Below, piece after piece: positions 26,462 through 35,056 of a stretch of 64,000 nucleotides of DNA. The DNA comes from Nocardioides oceani. Its GTDB lineage: Bacteria; Actinomycetota; Actinomycetes; Propionibacteriales; Nocardioidaceae. The stretch's first letter is position 1. The number at the start of each line of letters is the position of its first letter. Under the pieces are notes generated by a model. The model did no database searches and had not been told where the DNA came from. It saw nothing but the letters and a program-made list of their open reading frames with translations. Location: NCBI RefSeq assembly GCF_030412965.1, contig NZ_JAUHJQ010000004.1:15459-79458 (forward strand), in the 5' to 3' direction. A program made the position numbers and the translations under genes.

Positions 26462-26881
26462 TCAGGCGGCGACGGCGCGGTCGACGTCGAGGGCGAGCAG
26501 CAGCTGGTCCTCGAGCTTGTAGGCGCCGAGGATGAGGTCGCGGGCGACGCCCACGAGCGTGTCCGGAGGGGGCTCGAACTGGTCGGCCTCGACGTCGACG
26601 ACAGAGCCGATGCTGTCGACGAGCAGCGCGACCGGCTCCCCGGAGACGCGGATGACCACGAGCATCGGCTCCTGGTCGGTCGAGTACGCCGCGAGCCCGA
26701 GCTGCTCGCGCAGGTCGACCGCCGAGAGGACCTGGCCCCGCAGGTTGATCAGCCCGGCCACGCTGGTCGGCGCGAGCGGGATGCGGGTGCGCGGCTGGCC
26801 GCGCAGGACCTCCTGGACGGCGTCGACGTCGACGCCGTACACGCGCTCGTCGAGGGTGAAGGTCACCAGTCGGGTGCTCAC
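26462..26881 (-). CDS. cheW: Chemotaxis coupling protein CheW
   Basis: CheW links chemoreceptors to CheA in the polar array. The 139-residue product has the CheW fold pattern: LVTFTLDERVYGVDVDAVQEVLRG, then IPLAPTSVAGLINLRGQVLSAVDLREQLG and VALLVDSIGSVVDVEADQFEPPP. Arg and Gly in NLRG are conserved. The GTG at 26881 overlaps the cheA stop in a GTGA junction. Confidence 0.94.
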   Translation of the reverse strand: MSTRLVTFTLDERVYGVDVDAVQEVLRGQPRTRIPLAPTSVAGLINLRGQVLSAVDLREQLGLAAYSTDQEPMLVVIRVSGEPVALLVDSIGSVVDVEADQFEPPPDTLVGVARDLILGAYKLEDQLLLALDVDRAVAA

Positions 26882-29118
26882 AGCGCCTCCGTCAGCTCGG
26901 TCGCCGCCTCGAGGGGAGCGTGGTCGTAGAAGCCTGGGTCGGCGGCGAGGATCGCGGCGCGGACGTCGAGCAGCTCGACGATGCGGTCGCGCACGAGCGC
27001 CGACCCGAGCAGGCCGTGGTCGTCGATGTCGCTGCGCACCTGGGCGTCCTCGTCGACGATGTCGATGATCTCCTCGACCACGATCGCGACGCTGCGGTCG
27101 CCGGCGGAGTAGACGACGACGGTCAGCTCGTCGTGCTGCTTCTCGCCGAAGGCACCGAGGTGCCGGTCGAGCCGCAGGAGCGGGAGGATCGCGCCGCGGT
27201 ACTGGACGACCTCGCGGCTGCCGACCTGCTCCACCGCGGACGCGGCGATGCTCTCGAGCCGGGTCACCGAGGAGAGCGGGATCGCGACGCGGCGTCCTCC
27301 CGCGATGCCGACCACCAGCATCCGCAGGTGGTCGGTGGCGGCCGTGGTCTCGACAGTCGTGGCGTGGCCGGTCGCCCGCTCCAGGGCCTCGGCGGAGAGC
27401 ACCCGCCGGGCGAGCGCCTGCACGTCGAGGATGAGCGCCACGCGCCCGTCGCCGAGGATCGTCGCGCCGGAGTAGGTCCCCAGCTCCTTGATCCGCGAGG
27501 TCAACGGCTTCACGACGATCTCCTCGGTGCTGAGCACGCGGTCGATCACCAGGCCGAACCGCTTGCCCTCGGCCTGGAGCACCGCGATGAGCACGTGCCC
27601 GTCGGAGCGAACCGACTCGACGCCGAGCACGTCGGCGAGCCGGACGAGCGGCAGCAGCGCGCCGCGCAGCCGGTAGACGCTCGCCCCGTTGACGTCCTCG
27701 ACCTCGCTGGCCGCGCGGTCGGCGTCGAGCGCGACCAGCTCCAGGAGGCTCACCTGGGGGATGGCGTACCGGTCGCCGGCACACTCGACGGTCAGCGCAG
27801 GCACGATCGCGAGGGTCAGCGGGATGCGCAGCCGGCAGGTCGTGCCGCGCCCGAGCACGGACTCCACCTCGATGGTGCCGCCCATCGCCTCGATGTTGGT
27901 CTTGACCACGTCCATGCCGACCCCGCGGCCGGAGACGTTGGTGACCGCCGCGGCGGTGGAGAACCCGGGCGTGAAGATCAGCTGCAGCACGTCGGCGTGG
28001 GACATCGCCTCGAGCTGGGCGGGGGTGCGCAGGCCGCGCTCGACGGCCTTGGCCGACACGCGGGCGGGGTCGATGCCGCTGCCGTCGTCGCAGACCTCGA
28101 CGACGACCTGGCCGCCCTCGTGGTAAGCCCGGAGGGTCAGCACACCCTGCGCCGGCTTGCCCGCGACCAGGCGGTCCGCGGCGCTCTCGAGGCCGTGGTC
28201 GACCGCGTTGCGGACCAGGTGCGTGAGCGGGTCCTTCACCGACTCCAGCAGCGAGCGGTCCAGCTCGGTCTCGCGTCCCTCCATCACCAGCTCGACGGAC
28301 TTGTCCAGCGCCGAGCCCAGGTCGCGGACGACCCGCGGCAGCTTCGACCACAGGTGGTCGATGGGCTGCATGCGTGTCTTCATCACGCCCTCCTGCAGCT
28401 CGCTGGCGATCAGGTTCAGCCTCTGCGCGGCGCCGGCCAGCTCCTGGTCGGCGCTCTGGGCACCCGCGTGACGCACGATCTGGTTGCGGGTGAGCACCAG
28501 CTCCCCGACGAGCCGCATGAGGGTGTCGAGCAGGTCGACGTCGACCCGGATCGACGCGTCCGCGACGTTCCTGCGGGCGGGCTCCGTGGCCTCCACGTCC
28601 TGGGCATCGTGCGGTGCGGGCGCGACGGCCGTGCCCGCCTCCAGGCGGGCGTCCAGGGGGGCGTCCGGTGCCGGTGCGGAGGTCGGAGCGGGCGCCAGGG
28701 CAGGCGCGGCGCCCGGCATCGGGTCGGCCGTTCGGCCCTCGAGGAGGGCGGTGACCCGCGCGACGACCGCCTCCACGTCGACGTCGCCTTCGCCACCGGT
28801 CGCCTCGATGGAGGTCAGCAGCTCGCGGACCACGTCGACCATCGCCAGCAGGGTGTCGGTCGTGGCGGCGGTCATCGACATCTTGCCGTCACGGAGCCGG
28901 GCGAGGAGGTTCTCGCCGACGTGGGTGACCGCCTCGAGTCGCCCGAACGCGAGGAACCCGCTGGTCCCCTTGATCGTGTGGATCGTGCGGAAGATGCTCG
29001 CCAGCAGGTCCCGGGATCCGGGCTCCCGCTCGAGCGCGACCAGGTCGCGGTCCAGCTGGTCCAGGTTCTCGTGGCTCTCCACGAGGAACTCCTGGACGAT
29101 CTCGTCCATCTCGTCCAT
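26878..29118 (-). CDS. cheA: Chemotaxis histidine kinase CheA with two CheW-like domains
   Basis: CheA autophosphorylates and passes phosphate to CheY and CheB. The 746-residue protein has an Hpt domain (His47 in FRTIHTIKGTSGF), a long Ala/Pro linker, the dimerisation domain (IRVDVDLLDTLMRLVGELVLTRNQIV), and an HK ATPase domain with VRNAVDHGLES, CDDGSGIDPA and SGRGVGMDVVKTNIEAMGG. A CheW-like regulatory domain follows. A second CheW-like domain of about 140 residues completes the C-terminus (MLVVGIAGGRRVAIPLSSVTRL onward). I chose the ATG at 29118, with GGAAGG upstream. It has its own flagellar-type promoter. Confidence 0.95.
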   Translation of the reverse strand: MDEMDEIVQEFLVESHENLDQLDRDLVALEREPGSRDLLASIFRTIHTIKGTSGFLAFGRLEAVTHVGENLLARLRDGKMSMTAATTDTLLAMVDVVRELLTSIEATGGEGDVDVEAVVARVTALLEGRTADPMPGAAPALAPAPTSAPAPDAPLDARLEAGTAVAPAPHDAQDVEATEPARRNVADASIRVDVDLLDTLMRLVGELVLTRNQIVRHAGAQSADQELAGAAQRLNLIASELQEGVMKTRMQPIDHLWSKLPRVVRDLGSALDKSVELVMEGRETELDRSLLESVKDPLTHLVRNAVDHGLESAADRLVAGKPAQGVLTLRAYHEGGQVVVEVCDDGSGIDPARVSAKAVERGLRTPAQLEAMSHADVLQLIFTPGFSTAAAVTNVSGRGVGMDVVKTNIEAMGGTIEVESVLGRGTTCRLRIPLTLAIVPALTVECAGDRYAIPQVSLLELVALDADRAASEVEDVNGASVYRLRGALLPLVRLADVLGVESVRSDGHVLIAVLQAEGKRFGLVIDRVLSTEEIVVKPLTSRIKELGTYSGATILGDGRVALILDVQALARRVLSAEALERATGHATTVETTAATDHLRMLVVGIAGGRRVAIPLSSVTRLESIAASAVEQVGSREVVQYRGAILPLLRLDRHLGAFGEKQHDELTVVVYSAGDRSVAIVVEEIIDIVDEDAQVRSDIDDHGLLGSALVRDRIVELLDVRAAILAADPGFYDHAPLEAATELTEAL

Positions 29119-29157
29119 GTGTGTGCTGCTGCCTTCCATCCATGTTCGGCAGCCCCT

Positions 29158-29184
29158 CCATCGGTCGCCGCGTGGCGGACCTGA
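29158..29184 (-). promoter_or_regulatory. Sigma-28-type promoter of cheA-cheW
   Basis: Minus strand: TCAG, 15 bases, ACCGATGG, 40 bases upstream of the cheA ATG. One mismatch from the other four sites. Confidence 0.75.
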
Positions 29185-29281
29185 GCCGAACCACCGGAGG
29201 GAGTCGTCTCGTCCTCGAAGACAGCGGTCCGGCACCTGCGACGGACGCGGAGGAGGGTCGCCGGGCGGCAGCGTTGTCCGC

Positions 29282-29917
29282 ATGACGATCCTCCTCGCGG
29301 ACCCGCGGGTCCGCGCCGTGCCGGTGGTCGAGTCCGGTGAGCCCCTCGTGCGCCTCGGCGCCGACCTCTCCCCCGCGGGCGCGCTCGTCCGGCGGGGGCT
29401 GGCCGAGCGCCTGGTCCGCGCCGACGCCGCGCTCCCGGCCGGCCTGCGGCTGCGCGTGCTCGAGGGGCACCGCAGCGCGGCCGACCAGCAGGCGATCATC
29501 ACGGCGTACGCCGCGGAGCTGGCCGTCCTGCACCCGGGCCTCGGTGCGGCCCACCTCGAGCGGCTCACGAGCCGGTTCGTCGCCCCGCTCGACGTCGCCC
29601 CGCACGTGGCCGGTGCGGCGGTCGACCTGACCCTCGTCGACACGAGCAGCGACCCCGCGGGCGTCGAGCTCGACCTCGGCACGCCGGTCGACGCGACGCC
29701 GGAGCAGAGCGGCGGCCGGTGCTTCACCGCGGCCGCCGACATCCCGGCCGCGGCCCGGGCGCGGCGGGACCTGCTGGCGCGGGTGCTCGGGGACGAGGGG
29801 TTGGTCAACTACCCGACCGAGTGGTGGCACTGGAGCCACGGCGACCGGTACTGGGCGCTGCTCACCGGCGCCGACCACGCCCTCCACGGCCCGGTCGCCG
29901 AGGCGGTGGCCGCGTGA
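29282..29917 (+). CDS. VanX-like D-alanyl-D-alanine dipeptidase (M15D)
   Basis: This 211-residue zinc peptidase probably cleaves D-Ala-D-Ala. It carries the family ligands: His108 and Asp115 in APHVAGAAVDLTL (VanX type S-x-H-x2-G-x-A-x-D), and Glu180 and His183 in EWWHWSHGDRYWAL, the EWWH form typical of VanX. An Arg in LEGHRSAADQQ corresponds to the transition-state Arg. No signal peptide, so cytoplasmic, as for VanX. First gene of a six-gene operon in which each stop overlaps the next start. No clear ribosome site; the message may be leaderless. Confidence 0.85.
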   Translation: MTILLADPRVRAVPVVESGEPLVRLGADLSPAGALVRRGLAERLVRADAALPAGLRLRVLEGHRSAADQQAIITAYAAELAVLHPGLGAAHLERLTSRFVAPLDVAPHVAGAAVDLTLVDTSSDPAGVELDLGTPVDATPEQSGGRCFTAAADIPAAARARRDLLARVLGDEGLVNYPTEWWHWSHGDRYWALLTGADHALHGPVAEAVAA

Positions 29918-31083
29918 GCGCGCCGTGCCCCAGCGCCGTGGTGCCCGCCGCGCCGACCCGCCCGCTGCTGGAGGTGGACCTGGCCGCGGTCGGCGCGAAC
30001 GTGCGGCTGCTGGCCGGTCGCACCGGCGGCGGGCTGATGGCCGTCGTCAAGGCCGACGGCTTCGGCCACGGCGCGGTCGACGTCGCGCGGACCGCCCTGG
30101 CCCACGGCGCCACCTGGCTCGGGGTGACCGGCCTCGCCGAGGCGCTGCCGCTGCGGGCGGCCGGGCTGCGGGCGCCGGTCCTGAGCTGGCTGAACCCCGT
30201 CGGCGCCGACTGGGCGGCCGCGATCGCCGCGGACGTCGACGTCGCCGTGCCGGGGCTCGAGCACCTCGCGGCGGTCGCCGCCGCCCCCGGTCGCGCCCGC
30301 GTGCACCTGCACGTCGACTGCGGCATGGCCCGCGACGGCGCGGCCCCGGCCACCTGGTCCGCGCTGTGCGCCGCGGCCCGCCGGGCCGAGCGGCGCGGCG
30401 AGGTCGAGGTGGTCGGCGTGATGGGTCACCTGGGCTGCGCCGAGGACCCGTCCGACGCGTGCAACGCCCGCGGACGCACCCGCTTCGCCTGGGCCCTGGA
30501 GACCGCGCGTGCGGCCGGCCTGCGCCCGGTGCACCGCCACCTCGCCTCCACCGCCGCGACGCTCACCGACCCGCGCACCCACCACACCATGAGCCGCGTC
30601 GGCGCCGGGCTGGTCGGCATCGACCCCTCCGGCACCACCGCCCTGCGCGGCGCGCTCACCCTGACCGCGCCGGTCGTGTCCGTGCGGCAGGTGCCCGCGG
30701 GCACGCCGGTGGGCTACGGCCACGAGCACCGGACCGCTCGGGCGACGCACCTGGCCCTCGTCCCCGTCGGGTACGGCGACGGGCTGCCGCGCGCCGCCTC
30801 CGGCCGGGCCGAGGTGGTCGTCCGCGGTCGGCGGCGGCCGGTGGTCGGCCGGCTCTCGATGGACCAGCTCGTCGTCGACGTCGGCGAGCGCCCGGTCCCG
30901 CCCGGGGAACCGGTCACCCTCCTCGGCCCGGGCGACGCCGGCGAGCCGACCGCCACCGACTGGGCGGGCTGGGCCGGCACCATCGCCCACGAGGTGGTCA
31001 CCGGCCTCGGCGCCGCGACCCGCACCGGCACCCGGCTCGAGCGCCGCGTCGTCGGCGCTGCGCACCTGAGGAGCCTCGCGTGA
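29914..31083 (+). CDS. alr: Alanine racemase family protein (D-Ala or D-Ser supply)
   Basis: A PLP-dependent racemase of 389 residues. The PLP lysine is Lys46 in AVVKADGFGHGA, where the usual AYGHG is GFGHG, so the Tyr that contacts PLP phosphate is Phe. The second catalytic base Tyr appears in TPVGYGHEH, and the Arg that tunes PLP in TMSRVGAGLVG. The C-terminal domain has VPVGYGDGLPR and LSMDQLVVDV. It is soluble, unlike VanT, whose membrane part may be the separate acyltransferase gene downstream. Whether it makes D-Ala or D-Ser cannot be told. GTG start overlapping the dipeptidase stop. Confidence 0.87.
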   Translation: MSAPCPSAVVPAAPTRPLLEVDLAAVGANVRLLAGRTGGGLMAVVKADGFGHGAVDVARTALAHGATWLGVTGLAEALPLRAAGLRAPVLSWLNPVGADWAAAIAADVDVAVPGLEHLAAVAAAPGRARVHLHVDCGMARDGAAPATWSALCAAARRAERRGEVEVVGVMGHLGCAEDPSDACNARGRTRFAWALETARAAGLRPVHRHLASTAATLTDPRTHHTMSRVGAGLVGIDPSGTTALRGALTLTAPVVSVRQVPAGTPVGYGHEHRTARATHLALVPVGYGDGLPRAASGRAEVVVRGRRRPVVGRLSMDQLVVDVGERPVPPGEPVTLLGPGDAGEPTATDWAGWAGTIAHEVVTGLGAATRTGTRLERRVVGAAHLRSLA

Positions 31084-32018
31084 CCGCGCGCGTGGCCGTC
31101 ATCGGCGGCGGGCGCAGCTGCGAGCACGACGTCTCGCTGGCCTCGGCCGCCTCCGTCGCCGACGCGCTCGACCCGGCGGCGTACGACGTCGTGCGGCTGA
31201 GCATCGACCGCGACGGCTCGTGGCTCGACGACCGGGGCACGCGCCTCGACCTCGCCGACGCGGTCGCGGTGCTCGCCGGCTGCGACGTCGTGCTCCCCGT
31301 GGTGCACGGCCCCCACGGCGAGGACGGCACCCTCGCCGCCCTCTGCGAGCTGGCCGGCCGGCCCTACGTCGGCTCGGGCGTCGGCGCCGGTGCCGTCGCC
31401 ATGGACAAGTGGGTCACCAAGCTCGTGGCGGAGGCGATCGGCATCGCGACCGCGCCCGGCCGCCTCGTGACCGCCGCGACCGCTCCTGGCCTCGCCTGGA
31501 CCGGCCCCGTCGTGGTCAAGCCGGTCGCCGCCGGTTCCAGCCACGGCGTCACCCTGGTCCGCGCACCCGAGGAGCTCGCGGCCGCCCTCGACGCCGCGCT
31601 CGCGCTCGACGACCGCGTCCTGGTCGAGGAGGTCGTCGTCGGCCGTGAGGTCGACGTGGCGGTCCTGCGCCGGGCGGACGGTTCGCTGGTCGCCTCCCCC
31701 GCACTGGAGATCGTCGTCGACGGGCTCTTCGACCTGGACGCGAAGTACGGCGGCGGCGCCGACCTCCGCGTGCCCGCGGCGCTCGACGAGGTGGACGCCA
31801 AGGCGCTCGAGTCGGCCGCGCTGGCGACGTACGCCGCCCTCGGCTGCGACGGCGTCGCGCGGGTCGACTTCTTCCTGACCGACGCCGGGCTGGTCCTCAA
31901 CGAGGTCAACACCGTGCCGGGCATGACCGAGCACTCGCAGGTGCCGCGCATGTTCGCCGCCGCCGGCCTGCCGTACGCCGCGCTGCTCGACGAGCTCGTC
32001 CGCGGCGCGCTCGCGTGA
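31080..32018 (+). CDS. ddl: D-alanine--D-alanine ligase family protein
   Basis: This ATP-grasp ligase of 312 residues joins D-Ala to a second D-residue. Motifs: VIGGGRSCEHDVSLAS at the N-terminus, VVHGPHGEDGTLAALCEL, the ATP loop VKPVAAGSSHGVTLV, the omega-loop segment LFDLDAKYGGGADLRVPA, and VLNEVNTVPGMTEHSQVPRM at the end. The AKY in the omega loop resembles D-Ala:D-Ala ligases; D-lactate ligases have a His there, and D-Ser ligases usually EKY. So a normal D-Ala-D-Ala product is most likely, with D-Ala-D-Ser not excluded. GTG start, 4-base overlap. Confidence 0.88.
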   Translation: MTARVAVIGGGRSCEHDVSLASAASVADALDPAAYDVVRLSIDRDGSWLDDRGTRLDLADAVAVLAGCDVVLPVVHGPHGEDGTLAALCELAGRPYVGSGVGAGAVAMDKWVTKLVAEAIGIATAPGRLVTAATAPGLAWTGPVVVKPVAAGSSHGVTLVRAPEELAAALDAALALDDRVLVEEVVVGREVDVAVLRRADGSLVASPALEIVVDGLFDLDAKYGGGADLRVPAALDEVDAKALESAALATYAALGCDGVARVDFFLTDAGLVLNEVNTVPGMTEHSQVPRMFAAAGLPYAALLDELVRGALA

Positions 32019-33019
32019 GGGGGCGGGTCGACGGCATCGACCTGCTGCGCGGGGTGGCCGTCGGTCTCGTGCTGCTGCGGCACGCGGCCCCGGACCTCTT
32101 CCCGGGCGCCGGCGTCGTCGGGGTCGTGGTCTTCTTCGCGCTCTCGGGCCACCTGATCACCGGGCTGCTGCTCCACGAGGTGGGCCGCACGGGCCGGATC
32201 GACCTGCGCCGCTTCTACCGGCGGCGGGCGGTGCGGCTGGTGCCGCCGCTGCTCGTGCTCGTGGCGGGCGTGGTCGTGGTGACCCTCGCCCTCGACCCGC
32301 TCGGCGACCGGGACCGGCTCGGCGACACGGTGCTGGTCGCGCTCACCTGGACCGCGGACCTGCCCCTCGGCGACCCCAGCGACGCGACGTTCCACCTGTG
32401 GACCCTGGCGCTGGAGGAGCAGTTCTACCTGGTCTGGCCGGCGCTGCTGCTGCTCGCCGTGCCTCGGCGCCGCACGGGCACCCTGCTGGTCGTGGCGGCC
32501 GGCGGCTGCCTGCTCGCCTGCGTCGCGACGGTGGTGTGGCTGCGCGCCGACCCGGACCTGGCCTACGCGCTGCCGACCTCGTGGGCGGTCTGCTTCGTCG
32601 TCGGCGCGGCGTCCCGCGTCCACGCCGAGCACCTCCGCCCGTCACCGCCGGTGGTCCTCGCCGCCCTCGGCGCGCTGGGGCTCCTCGCCGTGGTTCCATT
32701 GCGCGGTCACGCGCTCACCTACCTGGCAGGAGGCCCGGCCATCGCGCTCCTCACGGCGGTCGTGCTGTCCTCCTGGCGCAGCTGGACGACCGTGGACGCC
32801 CCGCTCCTGCGGCCGTTGGTGTGGCTCGGGACCGTGTCCTACGCGGCGTACCTGTGGAACTACCCGCTGACCGTCTGGCTCCGCCCGCACACCGACCTCG
32901 CCGGCCCGCTCGCGGTCGTGCTGACGCTCGGGTGCGCGGCGCTGAGCTGGCGGTACGTCGAGGCGCCGCTGCAGCGCCGGCGCGAGGCCTCCCCCGGCCA
33001 GGCCCCGGTGGCCGCATGA
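32015..33019 (+). CDS. Acyltransferase-3 family membrane protein
   Basis: This 334-residue integral membrane protein has about ten predicted helices. The acyltransferase-3 signature is at the N-terminus: RVDGIDLLRGVAVGLVLLRHA, then FFALSGHLITGLLL and RRFYRRRAVRLVPPLL, followed by HLWTLALEEQFYLVWPALLLL. This family O-acylates cell-envelope glycans, and the N-terminal membrane half of the serine racemase VanT also belongs to it. Placed right after a racemase and a D-Ala ligase, it could be a detached VanT membrane domain (inference) or a peptidoglycan/teichoic O-acetyltransferase. GTG start, overlapping ligase stop. Confidence 0.87.
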   Translation: MRGRVDGIDLLRGVAVGLVLLRHAAPDLFPGAGVVGVVVFFALSGHLITGLLLHEVGRTGRIDLRRFYRRRAVRLVPPLLVLVAGVVVVTLALDPLGDRDRLGDTVLVALTWTADLPLGDPSDATFHLWTLALEEQFYLVWPALLLLAVPRRRTGTLLVVAAGGCLLACVATVVWLRADPDLAYALPTSWAVCFVVGAASRVHAEHLRPSPPVVLAALGALGLLAVVPLRGHALTYLAGGPAIALLTAVVLSSWRSWTTVDAPLLRPLVWLGTVSYAAYLWNYPLTVWLRPHTDLAGPLAVVLTLGCAALSWRYVEAPLQRRREASPGQAPVAA

Positions 33020-34296
33020 ACGCCGTGCCGGCCTGGCAGCGGTGGATCCCCGACGCGTCCGCCGGTGTCGCCGCGCTGGCCCTCGGGGTCATCGAGGTCC
33101 GCGGGAACGCCCTGCTCGACGGTGGCGCAGCTGCGTACGTCATCGTGCTGGCCGTCGCCGTGGCGGTCGGGCTCTCGCGGGCCCTGCCCTCCGGGTCGCT
33201 CGCGGCGGCCTGGGTCGCGCTGGCCGTGCAGGTCACCAGCGGAACCCCCGCGATGCTCGTCGAGGTGCTGCTCGCGGTCGCGGCGTTCGGCTGCGCCCGC
33301 TGGGGCCGGGCCGCCACGGTCTGGCTCAGCGGCCTCTCGATGCCGCTCGGCGCGGTCATCGGCGTGCTCTGGCTCGACAGCGACCTCGTCTACCGCGCGC
33401 TCGACCTGGTCGGGGTGCGGCTGCTCGCTCAGACCGCCTACCGGGGCGGCGACTGGCGGGTGCCGGCCAGCCTGCTGATCCTGGCGCTGCTGGCCACCCC
33501 GTGGCTGGCCGGGCTCGCGCTCCGGTTCCTCGACCGCGCGCGCACCTCGCGGGTCTCCCAGGTCGCCGCGGAGGCCGAGCGCGACCAGGCCGAGGAGATC
33601 GCCCGGCTGCGCGAGGGCCAGGCCCAGCTGGCCCGCGACGTGCACGACGTCGTCGGCCACTCGCTGGCGGTGATCCTCGCCCAGGCCGAGTCCGCGCAGT
33701 ACCTCCCCGACACCGACCGCGACGCCCACGTCGAGGCGCTCCGCCGCACCATGGCCAACATCGCCACCTCGGCCCGCACCTCGCTCCAGGACGTCCGTCA
33801 GGTGCTCAGCGCCTCCTCTGGCGCAGCGCCGGCCGCCGGCCAGCACGGCGACCTCGACGCCCTCCTCGAGGGCGTCCGGGCCAGCGGCCACGAGGTCGTC
33901 TCCTCCGAGGTCGGCACGCCGCGTCCGCTGCCGCCCGAGCTCGAGGTGGTCGCGTTCCGCGTGCTGCAGGAGATGCTGACCAACGCGATCCGCCACGGTC
34001 GCCGAGACGAGCCGGTCCTGGTCGAGCGGCACTGGGAGGGCGAGCTGCGGCTCGAGGTGCGCAACGTGATCGGCGCTCCGCCCGCCGCCGACGAGACCCG
34101 CCCGATGGCGGCCGTCGACCCCGCGGAGCTCTCCGCCCAGGCGACCGCCGGGCACGGGCTCGAGGGCATGCGCCGCCGCCTCGAGGCGGTCGGTGGCCGG
34201 CTCGACGTGCGCCGCCGGGAGGAGCCGGGCGGTGCGACCTTCACCGCCACCGCGTGGGTGCCGCTCCGGTCCGTGCCGCGGGGGGCCGGCCGGTGA
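33016..34296 (+). CDS. Membrane sensor histidine kinase (NarX/DesK type)
   Basis: A 426-residue kinase with about five hydrophobic helices in the first 180 residues and no large extracellular domain. A coiled coil (VAAEAERDQAEEIARLREGQAQLA) leads into HisKA_3 with the phospho-His in ARDVHDVVGHSLAVI, and an ATPase domain with EMLTNAIRHG and GHGLEGMRRRLEAVGG. The lack of a periplasmic sensor suggests intramembrane sensing of envelope stress or a wall antibiotic (inference). The ATG overlaps the acyltransferase stop; the partner regulator follows with a 4-base overlap. Confidence 0.92.
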   Translation: MNAVPAWQRWIPDASAGVAALALGVIEVRGNALLDGGAAAYVIVLAVAVAVGLSRALPSGSLAAAWVALAVQVTSGTPAMLVEVLLAVAAFGCARWGRAATVWLSGLSMPLGAVIGVLWLDSDLVYRALDLVGVRLLAQTAYRGGDWRVPASLLILALLATPWLAGLALRFLDRARTSRVSQVAAEAERDQAEEIARLREGQAQLARDVHDVVGHSLAVILAQAESAQYLPDTDRDAHVEALRRTMANIATSARTSLQDVRQVLSASSGAAPAAGQHGDLDALLEGVRASGHEVVSSEVGTPRPLPPELEVVAFRVLQEMLTNAIRHGRRDEPVLVERHWEGELRLEVRNVIGAPPAADETRPMAAVDPAELSAQATAGHGLEGMRRRLEAVGGRLDVRRREEPGGATFTATAWVPLRSVPRGAGR

Positions 34297-34958
34297 CCGG
34301 CGACATCGAGGTGCTGCTGGTCGACGACCAGGAGCTCTTCCGCGAGGGCGTGCGCGTCATCGTCGACGCGCAGGAGGGCATGCGCGTGGTCGGCGCGGCC
34401 GGCGACGGGCTCGAGGCGCTCCGCCTGGTCGACGAGCTCCAGCCCGACGTCGTGCTCATGGACATCCGGATGCCGGAGATGGACGGCGTCGAGGCGACCC
34501 GGCAGCTCTTCTCGCCCGACCGGGCAGCCCGGCGGGGCAAGCCGCTGCGGGTGGTCGTGCTGACGACGTTCAACCTCGACGACCGGGCGGCCACGGCGAT
34601 CCGGTACGGCGCGAGCGGCTTCCTGCTCAAGGACACCACCCCGCTCATGCTGCGCGACGCGATCCGCACCGTGCACGCCGGCAACGCGGTGCTCGCGCCC
34701 CAGGACCTCTCGACGCTGCTCGACGGCCAGTTCCGCGCGCGAGCGGCCGTCCCGGCGGCGTACGCCGGGCTGACCGAGAAGGAGCGCGAGGTCTTCGCCG
34801 CCGTCGCACGGGGCCTGTCGAACACCGAGATCGCGGGACTGGTCTTCGCAAGCGAGTCCACGGTCAAGACCCACGTCGGGGCGATCCTGCGCAAGCTCGG
34901 GCTGCGCGACCGGGTGCAGATCGTCGTCTTCGCCCACGAGCACGGCCTGGCCGGCTGA
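34293..34958 (+). CDS. NarL/LuxR-type response regulator
   Basis: This 221-residue regulator is paired with the kinase just upstream. The receiver domain has EVLLVDDQELFREGV, phospho-acceptor Asp in VVLMDIRMPEMDG, and FLLKDTTP. The LuxR HTH at the C-terminus reads LTEKEREVFAAVARGLSNTEIAGLVFASESTVKTHVGAILRKLGLRDRVQ. It likely controls the preceding cell-wall genes, although van operons normally use OmpR-type VanR. GTG start overlapping the kinase stop. Confidence 0.93.
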   Translation: MTGDIEVLLVDDQELFREGVRVIVDAQEGMRVVGAAGDGLEALRLVDELQPDVVLMDIRMPEMDGVEATRQLFSPDRAARRGKPLRVVVLTTFNLDDRAATAIRYGASGFLLKDTTPLMLRDAIRTVHAGNAVLAPQDLSTLLDGQFRARAAVPAAYAGLTEKEREVFAAVARGLSNTEIAGLVFASESTVKTHVGAILRKLGLRDRVQIVVFAHEHGLAG

Positions 34959-34983
34959 CTCCCCAGCCCCCTCAGCCGGGTCG

Positions 34984-35022
34984 GTCGGGCCTGCCCGTCC
35001 GGCGGGAGCCGCAGGCCCCGAC
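34984..35022 (+). terminator. Hairpin after the two-component operon
   Basis: GTCGGGCCTGC pairs with GCAGGCCCCGAC (one bulge) around a 16-base GC-rich loop, 26 bases past the regulator stop. The 323-bp gap up to purE otherwise holds the repeat array described next. Confidence 0.45.
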
Positions 35023-35056
35023 CCACCACCCGGCGTCCCCCAGGCCGCGGTCGGGT

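Noticed and set aside
22799-26929. 1376-codon plus-strand frame opposite the chemoreceptors
   Set aside because: His/Arg/Leu-rich repeat translation caused by the repeated receptor domains on the other strand. No domain and no start context.
29282-34958. Confident call of a vancomycin-resistance operon
   Set aside because: The ligase omega loop looks like D-Ala:D-Ala type, and no VanH, VanS or VanR homologue is present. I keep it as a van-like module and do not claim resistance.
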